Source of the DNA: Thermogladius sp.
GTDB lineage: Archaea; Thermoproteota; Thermoprotei_A; Sulfolobales; Desulfurococcaceae
Direction: 5' to 3'
NCBI GenBank assembly: GCA_022759365.1
Contig: JAEMPJ010000026.1
Location: 17,401-73,981 of the forward strand
DNA: 56,581 nt
Shown: positions 42,539-50,376 of the stretch, in pieces
Layout: each line of letters begins with the position of its first letter
Numbering within the stretch: the first letter of the stretch is position 1
The notes under the pieces: generated by a model
What the model was told of the DNA's origin: nothing
The model's database searches: none
The model's input: the letters and a program-made list of their open reading frames with translations, nothing else
Program-made: the position numbers and the translations under genes

Positions 42539-44179
42539 CTATGCCACCTGCACGTACTGGTAGAATATCACATACATGTACAACGGGTTCACAGCAGAGC
42601 TCGGTAGCGTTACTCTCGGATTGTAGACGAAGACCTTCACCTCATCCCATAGATTCACTGCCACGGCATTATTAAACAACGTCTCCTGAGCTTCCCTATA
42701 CAACTCCATTGCTTTACCGTAATCAGACCCCTCTAAGGCGAAGGCCTCATCTATCAATTGGTTGAAAGTCTGGTTATCGTATCCACTCCAGTTCCACTCC
42801 TTGCTCTCGCCGTGGAATAAGTTGTAGAGGTAGTCATATGGCGATATTATTGTTGGCCACCAGTCGTTTATGAGCAGGTGAGGAGTGTTGTCTGGATTAT
42901 CCCAGACACTCTTCCCGGCTTCTTTAATGGACTCCCATGTAGAAGGTATGATCTTGACGTTCACACCGATCTCAGCCAGAGAAGTCTTGAGTATGCTGGC
43001 GAAATCCTCCTCCTCTGGATAGTCGGATTGATACATGAACTCGATCGTGACACCAGGCTTGACACCGCTCTTCTCCAGGTAGATTCTAGCAAGAGTCAGG
43101 TTCTGCTTGAATGAGAGGCCTTCCACGAAGCCGGGGAAACCGTGGGGGACATAGCCGCTACCTAACAAAGCGTACCCCTTCATAGCTTGATCCACTATCC
43201 TATCCCATGGTATAGAGTATAATACTGCGAGTCTGAACTCCGTGATGTTAGTTGGGTATCTCCTCGTATTGAAGACCAGGAAGTAACTGTGGAACGTGTT
43301 TATTCTTAACTCTTTGAAGCCCTTGTTAACCAGATCCTGGATGCTTACTCTTGGAACGCTTGTAACTATATCCAGCTCTCCGCTTATTAGTCCATTGTAC
43401 TGGTCCTGCGGATCAGTCTTAATTTTGATCACAACTTTGTCCGGGGCTTTATCATTCCTCACCATGCTCCACCCCCACCATTTATCAAACTTGACTAAGA
43501 CGACCTGGTTATAGGGGTCGTATGATTCGATCATGTAGGGGCCGGTGCCCTCGTCGGCACCCTTATTAAACCAATCCCTCAGCTTTAGATCCGTGTAATC
43601 CGATACACCGGCTTTCGCGAGAGCATTTGGGTTAAATATGTAAGCAGCGTAGCTTGAGGCTGCTATCAAATCCAGTCTTTGGGGATACTTCAACTTGAAT
43701 TCAACGGTGTAATCATCCAGCGCTTTAACATCCTCAACACTATCCCAAATATAGCCTAAGCCCACACCGTATTTTTCGTAGACTTCTTTAGCTCTCAGAA
43801 CACTTATTACAACCGCGGTGGAGTTGAAAGGCGAGTTGTCGTGGAACACGACTCCTTTCCTCAAGTGGAAGATCCAGACCGTGTTGTTCTCCTTCGACTC
43901 CCAGCTTTCAGCTAGAGCAGGTATTGTTTGATTCCTCAGGGGATCATAGTAGAGGAGCGGCTCGTAGACGCTCCCTAGCACGACCAGCCCTGTGTCATCC
44001 TCTAGACTAGGGTCTATTCCAGTAATCTTATCGTTGTAAGCGTAAACTAATACTCTCGGCTGAATCGAAGCCTGCCTAGTGGAGAGGTAGTAGGCTGCCC
44101 CGCCGGCAACAACTATCATAACTATTAGGGATACTAGGAGAAGCCTCCTCATGAATCTCACTAGGAAATCCTTAACCAC
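42539..44179 (-). CDS. Oligopeptide ABC transporter substrate-binding protein (SBP family 5)
   Basis: Extracellular peptide- or sugar-binding protein tethered by an N-terminal hydrophobic anchor. 546 residues, in the usual order: the opening segment VLGSVYEPLLYYDP, the domain motif LRKGVVFHDNSPFNS, then GTGPYMIESYDPYNQVVLVK, the SGELDIV segment, and the C-terminal FRLAVLYSIPWDRIVDQAMKGY. The likely start may be the ATG at 44152, given a TATA element at about 44192-44202; the GTG at 44179 gives a longer N-terminus. First gene of the complete dpp-like operon (A-B-C-D-F), divergent from the second YgeW-like gene. Confidence 0.92.
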   Translation of the reverse strand: MVKDFLVRFMRRLLLVSLIVMIVVAGGAAYYLSTRQASIQPRVLVYAYNDKITGIDPSLEDDTGLVVLGSVYEPLLYYDPLRNQTIPALAESWESKENNTVWIFHLRKGVVFHDNSPFNSTAVVISVLRAKEVYEKYGVGLGYIWDSVEDVKALDDYTVEFKLKYPQRLDLIAASSYAAYIFNPNALAKAGVSDYTDLKLRDWFNKGADEGTGPYMIESYDPYNQVVLVKFDKWWGWSMVRNDKAPDKVVIKIKTDPQDQYNGLISGELDIVTSVPRVSIQDLVNKGFKELRINTFHSYFLVFNTRRYPTNITEFRLAVLYSIPWDRIVDQAMKGYALLGSGYVPHGFPGFVEGLSFKQNLTLARIYLEKSGVKPGVTIEFMYQSDYPEEEDFASILKTSLAEIGVNVKIIPSTWESIKEAGKSVWDNPDNTPHLLINDWWPTIISPYDYLYNLFHGESKEWNWSGYDNQTFNQLIDEAFALEGSDYGKAMELYREAQETLFNNAVAVNLWDEVKVFVYNPRVTLPSSAVNPLYMYVIFYQYVQVA

Positions 44180-44191
44180 AACCAGGGCTTT

Positions 44192-44277
44192 TAAACAACA
44201 AGACTAGGGGTTGTCTCCTACTACCTCCACTAGCCAAAATCTTCCTGGATTCTTGCTTAATGTTCAAGTATTTAACC
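44192..44277. promoter_or_regulatory. Divergent promoter region of the peptide operon and the second YgeW-like gene
   Basis: Minus-strand GTTTAAAAG (about 44192-44202) faces the peptide operon. Plus-strand AGTATTTAACC (44268-44277) lies about 38 bp before the ATG at 44315, with a GGTGGTG ribosome binding site at the gene. Confidence 0.5.
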
Positions 44278-44314
44278 TTCACCCAATGTTAGGCTTTAGT
44301 AAGAGGGTGGTGGG

Positions 44315-45379
44315 ATGCCCTCGTTGAGATATCTGGTCAGGGAGCTGAGCGGGAAAGACTTAATATCAACATTGGAGTGGAGCGACGAGGAGATAAATAT
44401 AGCGTTGAAGCTGGCCGAGGAGTTTAAGCATATAGCGGCCTACTACGGCGTGGAGGCTATACCGAAAATCCTAGAGAGGAAAGTCTTCTACATGTTGTTC
44501 TTCGCCCCCTCCACTAGGACTAGAGCGGCCTTCGAGTCTGGAATGTACTTCCTCGGAGGCCACGCGGCCTATATCGACGCTACAACTACTAGGATGGCTT
44601 TCGGGAAGCAGGAGAAGGCTGGTGAGGCGATAAAAGACGTCGCTGCAATGTACGACTTGTACGGCCACGGCTTAGGTATAAGGATCCTCGACAAGGCCAT
44701 CGACTACCTCTACGGTGTCGGCAACTCTTACATAAGGGAGATGGCTAAAGCGGCTAAGATCCCGGTGATCAACATGGCGGACGACATGTTCCACCCGACG
44801 CAGGGCTTGGCGGATATATACAGTTTCATAGAGAAATTCGGGAACCCGCAGGGCAAGAAATACGTGATAATGTGGGCGTACAGCCCTGAGATAAGAGGGT
44901 GGTGTAGCCCCCAGGAGGATATGATACTGTTCCCAAGGTTCGGGGTAGACGTCGTTATCGCGAGACCACCAGGATTCGACCTAGACCCCAAGCTGGTTGA
45001 GAAAGCCAAGGAGCTTGCCAGAGACCACGGCGGCTCACTCGAGATAACCGATAACCTCCAGGAGGCTTTAAGAGGCGCCCACGCCGTCTTCCCGAGGAAC
45101 TGGGCTACGCCAACGCTCGTCCAGGTTGGGTATAGCAAGTTCAAGGATGAGGAGCTCAAGATCTACGAGAAGTACAAGAACTGGAAGGTTACGAGAGAGC
45201 TAATGGACTTGATGGATAAAAACGGCGTCTTAATGCACGTTCTCCCAATATTCAGAGGATTCGAGGCAGACGACGAGGTAATAGACGACCCTAAGAGGTC
45301 GATAATATACCCGCAGGCTGAAAACGGCTTGTGGACTAAAATGGCTGTGCTAGCGCTTACAATGTACGGTGTTAAGTAA
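44315..45379 (+). CDS. YgeW-like carbamoyltransferase (paralogue 2)
   Basis: 354 residues, transcarbamylase fold. The carbamoyl-phosphate loop is orthodox (PSTRTRAAFESGM), as is HPTQGLAD. The insert WAYSPEIRGWCSPQE matches the YgeW-type signature. The catalytic HCLP reads HVLPIFRGFEADDEV: the Cys is Val, and the substrate loop has changed. It differs clearly from paralogue 1 (which has HCGP), so the two probably take different amino substrates. GGTGGTG ribosome binding site, its own TATA box and T-tracts after the stop indicate a well-expressed single-gene unit. Divergent from the peptide ABC operon. Confidence 0.85.
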   Translation: MPSLRYLVRELSGKDLISTLEWSDEEINIALKLAEEFKHIAAYYGVEAIPKILERKVFYMLFFAPSTRTRAAFESGMYFLGGHAAYIDATTTRMAFGKQEKAGEAIKDVAAMYDLYGHGLGIRILDKAIDYLYGVGNSYIREMAKAAKIPVINMADDMFHPTQGLADIYSFIEKFGNPQGKKYVIMWAYSPEIRGWCSPQEDMILFPRFGVDVVIARPPGFDLDPKLVEKAKELARDHGGSLEITDNLQEALRGAHAVFPRNWATPTLVQVGYSKFKDEELKIYEKYKNWKVTRELMDLMDKNGVLMHVLPIFRGFEADDEVIDDPKRSIIYPQAENGLWTKMAVLALTMYGVK

Positions 45380-45382
45380 AGC

Positions 45383-45417
45383 GTTTTCACAAAATATTTT
45401 TCATCCCCTCTTTTTCA
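45383..45417 (+). terminator. T-tract terminator after the second YgeW-like gene
   Basis: T4, T5 and T5 runs within 40 bp of the stop, also close to the end of the facing gene. Confidence 0.55.
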
Positions 45418-45422
45418 CATCC

Positions 45423-45794
45423 CTACTCCACATATTCGTCTAACCCAACTTCCTTCCCTCGTTTCACAAACCTGATCCTGAGGTCAGGCTTGACATCTAA
45501 ACCAAGCCTTTCCAAGACTGCTAGAACAGTTAAACCGTCAAGTTTCTCAACAACCCCTCTCTTAACCAGCTCATACAACACCTCTATGACGATCCGATAC
45601 TCGCTTGGATAAAGCTGTTTCGTTTTTTCAACGAGCTCCAAAGCCCTATCGTCTGATAGCTTGCTGTAAACCACCTTCTCGGGATCCTCCGGCGACACCT
45701 GCTTCTCATCTCTCTTTGAAGCCTGGCTCTGCATTAATTTCCTCAGCATCTTCAGCTTCAATTCATCTGGTAACTCATCGCTCAAATAAACCAC
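45423..45794 (-). CDS. Hypothetical helical charged protein
   Basis: 123 residues, mostly helical and charged, without membrane segments. The N-terminus (DELKLKMLRKLMQSQASKRDEK) and the order of helices loosely recall PDCD5-type DNA-binding proteins, but the C-terminus (DLRIRFVKRGKEVGLDEYVE) does not fit well, so I do not assign that family. GTG at 45794 or TTG at 45785 (GGTGG 5 nt upstream) are both possible. Conserved gene with unknown function; the gap upstream (45795-45941) shows only its promoter. Confidence 0.6.
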   Translation of the reverse strand: MVYLSDELPDELKLKMLRKLMQSQASKRDEKQVSPEDPEKVVYSKLSDDRALELVEKTKQLYPSEYRIVIEVLYELVKRGVVEKLDGLTVLAVLERLGLDVKPDLRIRFVKRGKEVGLDEYVE

Positions 45795-45941
45795 CCTGAA
45801 CGTGTAAAGGATTCTGCTACAACCTACTCTCTTTATAATGATATTGGGTGGCTTAAATTCATACCCTATGCCTCCTGGAACCAGATATCCTCCTGAAGAG
45901 ATAAGGTGGAGTTTTTATATCGTGGCAACAAGGTTGGGTGT

Positions 45942-47297
45942 TTAGATAACAATAAGGAATATGAGGTAGATAGCGAGGTTTATCAAAGTTATCAAAACAC
46001 CTATCTTAGCAAAGTCGATAAAGGATATTGTATACCCCATCCTCGACTCAAGGTACTCGATGATAATAATATTCGAGGCGGCTCCAAGTAATGAAAGATT
46101 CCCTGCTATAGTTGTCGCCATCGCCAGTGTGAGCCAGACAGTCTCCTGGCTACCGGTGTAGCCTAGCTCATGTAGTTTGTTCAGCATGAGCTTGGTGAAG
46201 GGAACATTGCTGACGATCTGACTCCCAATGATCGAGAGCGCTGAGAGAGAAACGATGTTTAAGATCCGTGAAGAACTGTTCAGGGGAAACATGTCTAGGA
46301 GAGGATTCAGCACACCGCTCCTCCAAACACCCTCCATTGTTATAAACATCGAGATGAAGAAGACGATAGTACCCCAGTCGACGCCCGCTAGGATGCTCCT
46401 AGGATCCTCCGAGAACATGTAGATCGCTGAGGCTATTATAAATGGTATGAAGCCCCTCTCCTCAATGTGGGGCAACCCCAGTAGCTGTAGTATATCGTTT
46501 AAAACGAGTGCTGTAACCGACGATACTAGCCCGACCAACGCCAGGGCCGCGTCTCTCCTACTTCTAATTTTCTCCTCGGACACGATAACTACATTACTCC
46601 TCCCGCCATCGGCCACGCCGTAAATACGCATGAGGACTAGGGGTGTTACAACCAGGTTTAGCAGTGTCGGCAAAGAGAGAGCTACCGCGAATTTCACAAA
46701 GGGGGCTTGCAGACCCGAGTTATCAGTAATGAGCATGTTCTGCGGGTTCCCAATAGGAGTCATGACGGAGCCTATTGTAATGGAGAACGCGAGTAACAGG
46801 AACATCATCCTGGGGTCGACTCCCAGGGCTTTAGATATAGTGTAGGCTATTGGAGGGCCCATCAACGCCACTGTATCGTTCAGTGAAACAGCTGCTAGCA
46901 ATCCGAAGAGGAGAGAAGAAGCCAGTATAAGCGACCTCCTCGTCTTGAACAATGATATGAACTTACCGGCAAGATATGCTAACAGCCCTGATCTCTCAGC
47001 TAGGCTCGATATACTGAACATGCCGATCAAGAACAAGATTACATCGAGGTCAATCACGCTGCTAAGCTTCTCTATTCCGACAAGCCCCGACACGACTGTT
47101 ATGAAGGCTGTGAAATTCATTATACTCCAAACCGGCGTCCTAGGCCTCCTACTCCTAACTATCAGCGAGGCGAGGAGGAAGGCTACTATTACCCCTCCTA
47201 TAATCAATTTGAAATCCAGCGGCGACACCCCACGGAAATCATAGCCTAGGATTTCAGTTAAAGGAGAGGGTGTTCTAATATTAAAGAGTTGTCTCAT
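45942..47297 (-). CDS. SLC13/ArsB-type ion transporter
   Basis: 451 residues and about 11-12 helices. The pattern AVSLNDTVALMGPP in the first half and the TIGSVMTPIGNPQNML motif near residue 180, with a matching ASMGSQIVSNVPFT-like repeat (SIIGSQIVSNVPFTKLM) in the second half, are typical of the ion transporter superfamily containing ArsB, NhaD and SLC13 anion carriers. No arsenic genes are near, so arsenite efflux is not supported; sodium-coupled anion or Na+/H+ exchange is equally likely. Single gene, divergent from the DUF131 pair. Confidence 0.85.
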   Translation of the reverse strand: MRQLFNIRTPSPLTEILGYDFRGVSPLDFKLIIGGVIVAFLLASLIVRSRRPRTPVWSIMNFTAFITVVSGLVGIEKLSSVIDLDVILFLIGMFSISSLAERSGLLAYLAGKFISLFKTRRSLILASSLLFGLLAAVSLNDTVALMGPPIAYTISKALGVDPRMMFLLLAFSITIGSVMTPIGNPQNMLITDNSGLQAPFVKFAVALSLPTLLNLVVTPLVLMRIYGVADGGRSNVVIVSEEKIRSRRDAALALVGLVSSVTALVLNDILQLLGLPHIEERGFIPFIIASAIYMFSEDPRSILAGVDWGTIVFFISMFITMEGVWRSGVLNPLLDMFPLNSSSRILNIVSLSALSIIGSQIVSNVPFTKLMLNKLHELGYTGSQETVWLTLAMATTIAGNLSLLGAASNIIIIEYLESRMGYTISFIDFAKIGVLITLINLAIYLIFLIVI

Positions 47298-47356
47298 AAT
47301 TGAAAAAGTGGACGAGTTGTGAAGCTGTTTAAAGAGGGGTAAGGTATTATTTTCTA

Positions 47357-47617
47357 GTGGGGTTGAAGGTGCTAACTTTCATAATATGGGTTGGTTTCAT
47401 AATAAGCCTCATAGGCCTCCTCCTCATAGTGCTGAGCCTCATCTCGGGTGAGCGTGAGGAGGAGAGAGTGGAGGGAGGGGGTGTTTTAATTGTGGGCCCC
47501 CTCCCCATCGTATTCGGGAGTAGTAGGAAGGCCGCTCTCATAGCCGCAATTATTGGTGTCACCATGATCATTATCGTTCTGGCTCTGACCCTAATAATGG
47601 CCTGGTGGACTACTTGA
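47357..47617 (+). CDS. DUF131-family small membrane protein (1)
   Basis: 86 residues with two hydrophobic helices (residues 5-30 and 60-83) and a conserved middle GGVLIVGPLPIVFGSSRKAA. This matches the archaeal DUF131 (TIGR00304) family of unknown function. GTG start at 47357 or TTG at 47363. It overlaps the next gene by 13 bp; the second gene is a diverged copy, so this is a tandem pair. Confidence 0.75.
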   Translation: MGLKVLTFIIWVGFIISLIGLLLIVLSLISGEREEERVEGGGVLIVGPLPIVFGSSRKAALIAAIIGVTMIIIVLALTLIMAWWTT

Positions 47618-47898
47618 ACAATATTCTCCGCCTGGGTATAATATTGTTCTTCATCGGCATCGTTGTTTCAACAATCGGGATCCTGGTTGCGATTCTCGGA
47701 TCCACTGGCTCCATGACGAACGTTTCGACAGGGTTCTGCGTAGTCATATTCTTCATACCGATCTGCGTTGGGTCAGGCCCGATGAGCAATATCTTGATCG
47801 TGATAGCCTTAGCGTTATCGCTGGCGGTAATCCTTATCTCAGTAATACTAATCCTGATCACGCGGAGACGCTTAGCTGGTGGCGGGACAGCTGGTTAA
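47605..47898 (+). CDS. DUF131-family small membrane protein (2)
   Basis: 97 residues, two helices (8-30 and 60-87) around a central FCVVIFFIPICVGSGPMSN, where the first copy has the GPLPIVFGS form. The two cysteines here are absent from copy 1. GTG at 47605 or TTG at 47614. Its end overlaps the facing TtuA-type gene by 4 bp. Probably forms a complex with copy 1 (inference from the overlap). Confidence 0.7.
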   Translation: MDYLNNILRLGIILFFIGIVVSTIGILVAILGSTGSMTNVSTGFCVVIFFIPICVGSGPMSNILIVIALALSLAVILISVILILITRRRLAGGGTAG

Positions 47899-48875
47899 GC
47901 TTGTTTACTATCCGCTCTAATAGTGAAGCCGGCTGAACTCACTATAGAGCGCCTCACCTGCAACCCCAGAGGGTAGCCTAGAGCCCGCCTTGTAAGCCTG
48001 CAGAAAGAGCACTCCGAGCCCTCTGATATTAGACCACAGCTAGCGCAAGCCTTAGGCTTCTCAGCGCTCCTACCCTCCACCGCTAGAACTCTCCTCGCAT
48101 GAGATCTGAGCAGGGCTATCTTGAACCCCGGGGCCTCCTCCTCGGCCTTCTCAAGGAGGTCTCTAATAATCTTTTCTAGCCAGCCGATATGTTTGAACGG
48201 GCATTTCTCAGAGACATACATTAGGTTCTTCGCCTCCGCGAACTTTTCAATTTCAAACTCGTAGAACTCGTAGAAGGGTTTAACCCGCCTAGCCGCCAGG
48301 CCTTTTATCCCTGGGTTTACGGGGGAGATCTTGTACAACTGATCGTAGTCTTGAGTGAGGAAGCTCTTCAAAATGTACACTGAGATGTCGTCGCCGTGGT
48401 GTGCTGTCGCCACAGCGTCGAATCCTAGGTCGAGCGCGACAGCGTTTAAGACGTATCTTTTGACTACACCGCATATACTGCAGGGCCTCCTGGATCTCAG
48501 CGATGAAGCCAGCTCCGGGATGCTGGTATTGTAGTCTAACAGCCTCACGATAAAGTAGTCTAACCCCCTCTCAACACTAAACCTCCTGACGACTTCCGAT
48601 GATTTCCTCGAGTACTCACCTATACCTAGATCCACGTGGACTACCAGTAGCCTAGCCGACCCCAGCTTGGACAATAAGTCGGCTAAGACAATGCTGTCTT
48701 TACCACCAGACACGCCGACGATGACTCTTTCACCCTTCTTGAACATACCATACCTAGCTATGCTCCTCTCCAGCTTACGCAGGAGATATTCCTCGAAGTG
48801 CTTCTCGCAGAGGTTTAACTTAGCGTACGGCAGTCTAACCACGGCCTCCCTCTCGCAGTAATGGCATTTCGGCAT
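47895..48875 (-). CDS. tRNA 2-thiolation enzyme, TtuA/Ncs6 (CTU1) family
   Basis: 326 residues. N-terminal zinc finger CHYCEREA and CEKHFEE, the ATP PP-loop VGVSGGKDS at about 54, the catalytic cysteine pair RPCSICGVVKR (C130/C133 in TtuA numbering) with a third Cys in SEKCPFKHIGW, and a C-terminal zinc finger CASCGLISEGSECSFC. All three catalytic/cluster cysteines are present, so it should bind a 4Fe-4S cluster and thiolate tRNA at U54 (TtuA) or U34 (Ncs6); the C-terminal zinc finger supports this family. ATG at 48875. Heat stability of tRNA by s2T54 fits a hyperthermophile. Confidence 0.9.
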   Translation of the reverse strand: MPKCHYCEREAVVRLPYAKLNLCEKHFEEYLLRKLERSIARYGMFKKGERVIVGVSGGKDSIVLADLLSKLGSARLLVVHVDLGIGEYSRKSSEVVRRFSVERGLDYFIVRLLDYNTSIPELASSLRSRRPCSICGVVKRYVLNAVALDLGFDAVATAHHGDDISVYILKSFLTQDYDQLYKISPVNPGIKGLAARRVKPFYEFYEFEIEKFAEAKNLMYVSEKCPFKHIGWLEKIIRDLLEKAEEEAPGFKIALLRSHARRVLAVEGRSAEKPKACASCGLISEGSECSFCRLTRRALGYPLGLQVRRSIVSSAGFTIRADSKQA

Positions 48876-48921
48876 AGGGGCTCGAACCCACCTGTTGTCA
48901 AATCCTTTTTACCCCAACATG

Positions 48922-48930
48922 TTTTTATAG
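48922..48930 (+). promoter_or_regulatory. TATA box of a leaderless GT2 gene
   Basis: TTTTTATAG is centred about 25 bp before the TTG at 48951, so transcription should start at the start codon. Confidence 0.55.
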
Positions 48931-48950
48931 TATTCTCGGTGCCCATAGTT

Positions 48951-49889
48951 TTGAGCGGGGATAACAGCGTTGACTACACTATTCTAATACCAGTATTGAA
49001 TGAACGGGAAGGCCTTGAGAAAACCCTTGATGAGATAATAAGCCTCGGCTATGAACGGGGGAGAATAATCGTTGTGGACGGGGGTTCAACAGATGGGACA
49101 CCCGAAGTCGCGAAAAGATACGGTGTTAGAGTGGTGAAGCAGGATGGGAGAGGGAAGGCGGATGCTGTTAAAACAGGTTTGAAATACGTGGAAGGCGATG
49201 TTGTCGTATTAATGGACGGTGACTACACGTATCCAGCCCAGGCTATAAGAAGCCTCCTCGATAAGATTAGTGAGGGATATGATTTAGTCATTGGCGCTAG
49301 GAGATACGTGGAGAAGGGCGCTCAAAGGCTCCCCTACAGGTTTGGCAACTGGTTCCTGACCAAGCTATTCAACATCTTCTACGGCGTAAAGCTGACCGAT
49401 GCTTTAAGCGGCATGTATGCTGTGAAGAAGAGTGTTCTATCCGAGGTGGACTTCGAGTTCAAGGGCTTCAGCGTCGAGGCCGAGATCCTGTCCCACGCTC
49501 TCTCCACGGGGTACAATGTGGCCGAAGTACCGATAAAGTACAGAAGGAGAGTGGGCGAGAAGAAGCTTAAGATCAGAAACGGCTTCTCAATACTAGCTAG
49601 TATGGTGATGCTCACCTGGAGGTATAACCCGACTTTCACTTTATTTTTGCTTGGAACATTATTCCTACTACCAGGCCTCTACTTCGACCTTTACGTAGTG
49701 GTGAAATACCTGACGACTGGGGTCATCCACCATGTAAGAGCCTTGATGGGCGCTATCTTCACCACTACAGGTGTTGTGAGCCTAGGACTAGCCATCTCTG
49801 TCTTCTACTTGAAGAGGATGGAGATCAGGTTGATGAGGAGGATATCCCAGGCATGCTCACATCGTCCCCCTGAAAAAAGTGGTCTCTAA
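48951..49889 (+). CDS. Family 2 glycosyltransferase (dolichyl-phosphate sugar synthase type)
   Basis: Membrane-bound GT-A enzyme that loads a sugar on dolichyl phosphate, probably for N-glycan building. 312 residues from the TTG at 48951: ILIPVLNEREGLEKTL, VVDGGSTDGT, VLMDGDYTYP (DxD-like), GVKLTDALSGMYAV, FSVEAEILSHA and a C-terminal pair of helices, in the DPM1/GtrB style. Upstream in-frame residues back to 48861 look non-coding and overlap the TtuA gene, so the TTG is chosen. It may supply the AglB pathway encoded at 13459-15912. Confidence 0.87.
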   Translation: MSGDNSVDYTILIPVLNEREGLEKTLDEIISLGYERGRIIVVDGGSTDGTPEVAKRYGVRVVKQDGRGKADAVKTGLKYVEGDVVVLMDGDYTYPAQAIRSLLDKISEGYDLVIGARRYVEKGAQRLPYRFGNWFLTKLFNIFYGVKLTDALSGMYAVKKSVLSEVDFEFKGFSVEAEILSHALSTGYNVAEVPIKYRRRVGEKKLKIRNGFSILASMVMLTWRYNPTFTLFLLGTLFLLPGLYFDLYVVVKYLTTGVIHHVRALMGAIFTTTGVVSLGLAISVFYLKRMEIRLMRRISQACSHRPPEKSGL

Positions 49890-49936
49890 ATAACGTTTTT
49901 ATTCTTAAGGATTGTGATGAATTAAGAGGGATTGAT

Positions 49937-50212
49937 ATGAGCAGGGATCAGGTTGTCGGCTGGGGTCTCGTAGCTGTTAGCATCATAGTGATCGCCGTCT
50001 ACGGGTATATACTTTTCGCAACACCCTACGCCTTCCAGCTCCTCCAATTGACTGCGATAATAGCTGTAGCAGGCGTATTCGGGATTTTAGCGTGGATTGG
50101 CTACACGCTTGCCACAACACCGCCCCCTAAACCCATCGAGGAGATTGAGAAGGAGATTGAAGAGGAGTTGAAGAAACTAGAGCAGGAGAAGGCGGGGCAA
50201 AAACAGGGGTAG
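49937..50212 (+). CDS. Small two-helix membrane protein with coiled-coil tail
   Basis: 91 residues: two hydrophobic helices (8-30 and 34-58), then a PPPKPIEEIEKEIEEELKK coiled-coil tail facing the cytosol. No family name is certain. GAGGGAT ribosome binding site before the ATG at 49937. It follows the GT2 gene (47-bp gap) and could be co-transcribed with it. Conserved-looking codon use suggests it is a real gene. Confidence 0.65.
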   Translation: MSRDQVVGWGLVAVSIIVIAVYGYILFATPYAFQLLQLTAIIAVAGVFGILAWIGYTLATTPPPKPIEEIEKEIEEELKKLEQEKAGQKQG

Positions 50213-50270
50213 AAGCCGGTTTTAACATGGTCTCGAGCAACCTAATAGTATTTTTGATGGGTCATGGAAA

Positions 50271-50280
50271 ACGTAAAAAG
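50271..50280 (+). promoter_or_regulatory. TATA-like element of the predicted 23S guide RNA
   Basis: ACGTAAAAAG is centred about 26 bp before 50302, i.e. 4 nt upstream of the C box; the same spacing is seen at the other guide RNA at 10057-10105. Confidence 0.45.
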
Positions 50281-50305
50281 CCCTGCTATCCGTAGAAAGA
50301 GCTGG

Positions 50306-50354
50306 GTGATGAGTTACTCCCGGTTTGATCGGTGAAGAAAACTTACCTGGCTGA
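50306..50354 (+). ncRNA. C/D box guide sRNA with two 12-nt guides (predicted 23S domain IV targets)
   Basis: Plus strand, 49 nt, in the gap between two convergent genes. C box GTGATGA (50306-50312), guide GTTACTCCCGGT, D' TTGA (50325-50328), 3-nt spacer, C' GTGAAGA (50332-50338), guide AAACTTACCTGG (12 nt), and D box CTGA (50351-50354). Both guides are exactly 12 nt. From memory the D' guide pairs with CGGGAGTAAC and the D guide with GGGTAAGTT, which lie about 50 nt apart in helices 68-71 of archaeal 23S rRNA. Boxes are seen; targets are recalled and must be aligned to the genome's own 23S. A TATA-like element sits about 26 bp upstream. Confidence 0.72.
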
Positions 50355-50376
50355 AAATAGACTATGCTCCGGAGCT

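Noticed and set aside
45423-45794. PDCD5-type DNA-binding protein
   Set aside because: Helix order is similar but the conserved C-terminal pattern is missing.
45942-47297. ArsB arsenite pump
   Set aside because: Family motifs are shared with NhaD and SLC13 carriers and no arsenic resistance gene is near.
48876-48900. Minus-strand GGTGGGTTCGAGCCC resembles a tRNA T-arm
   Set aside because: Only three stem pairs form, no acceptor stem or anticodon arm can be built around it, and it overlaps the start of the TtuA-type gene.
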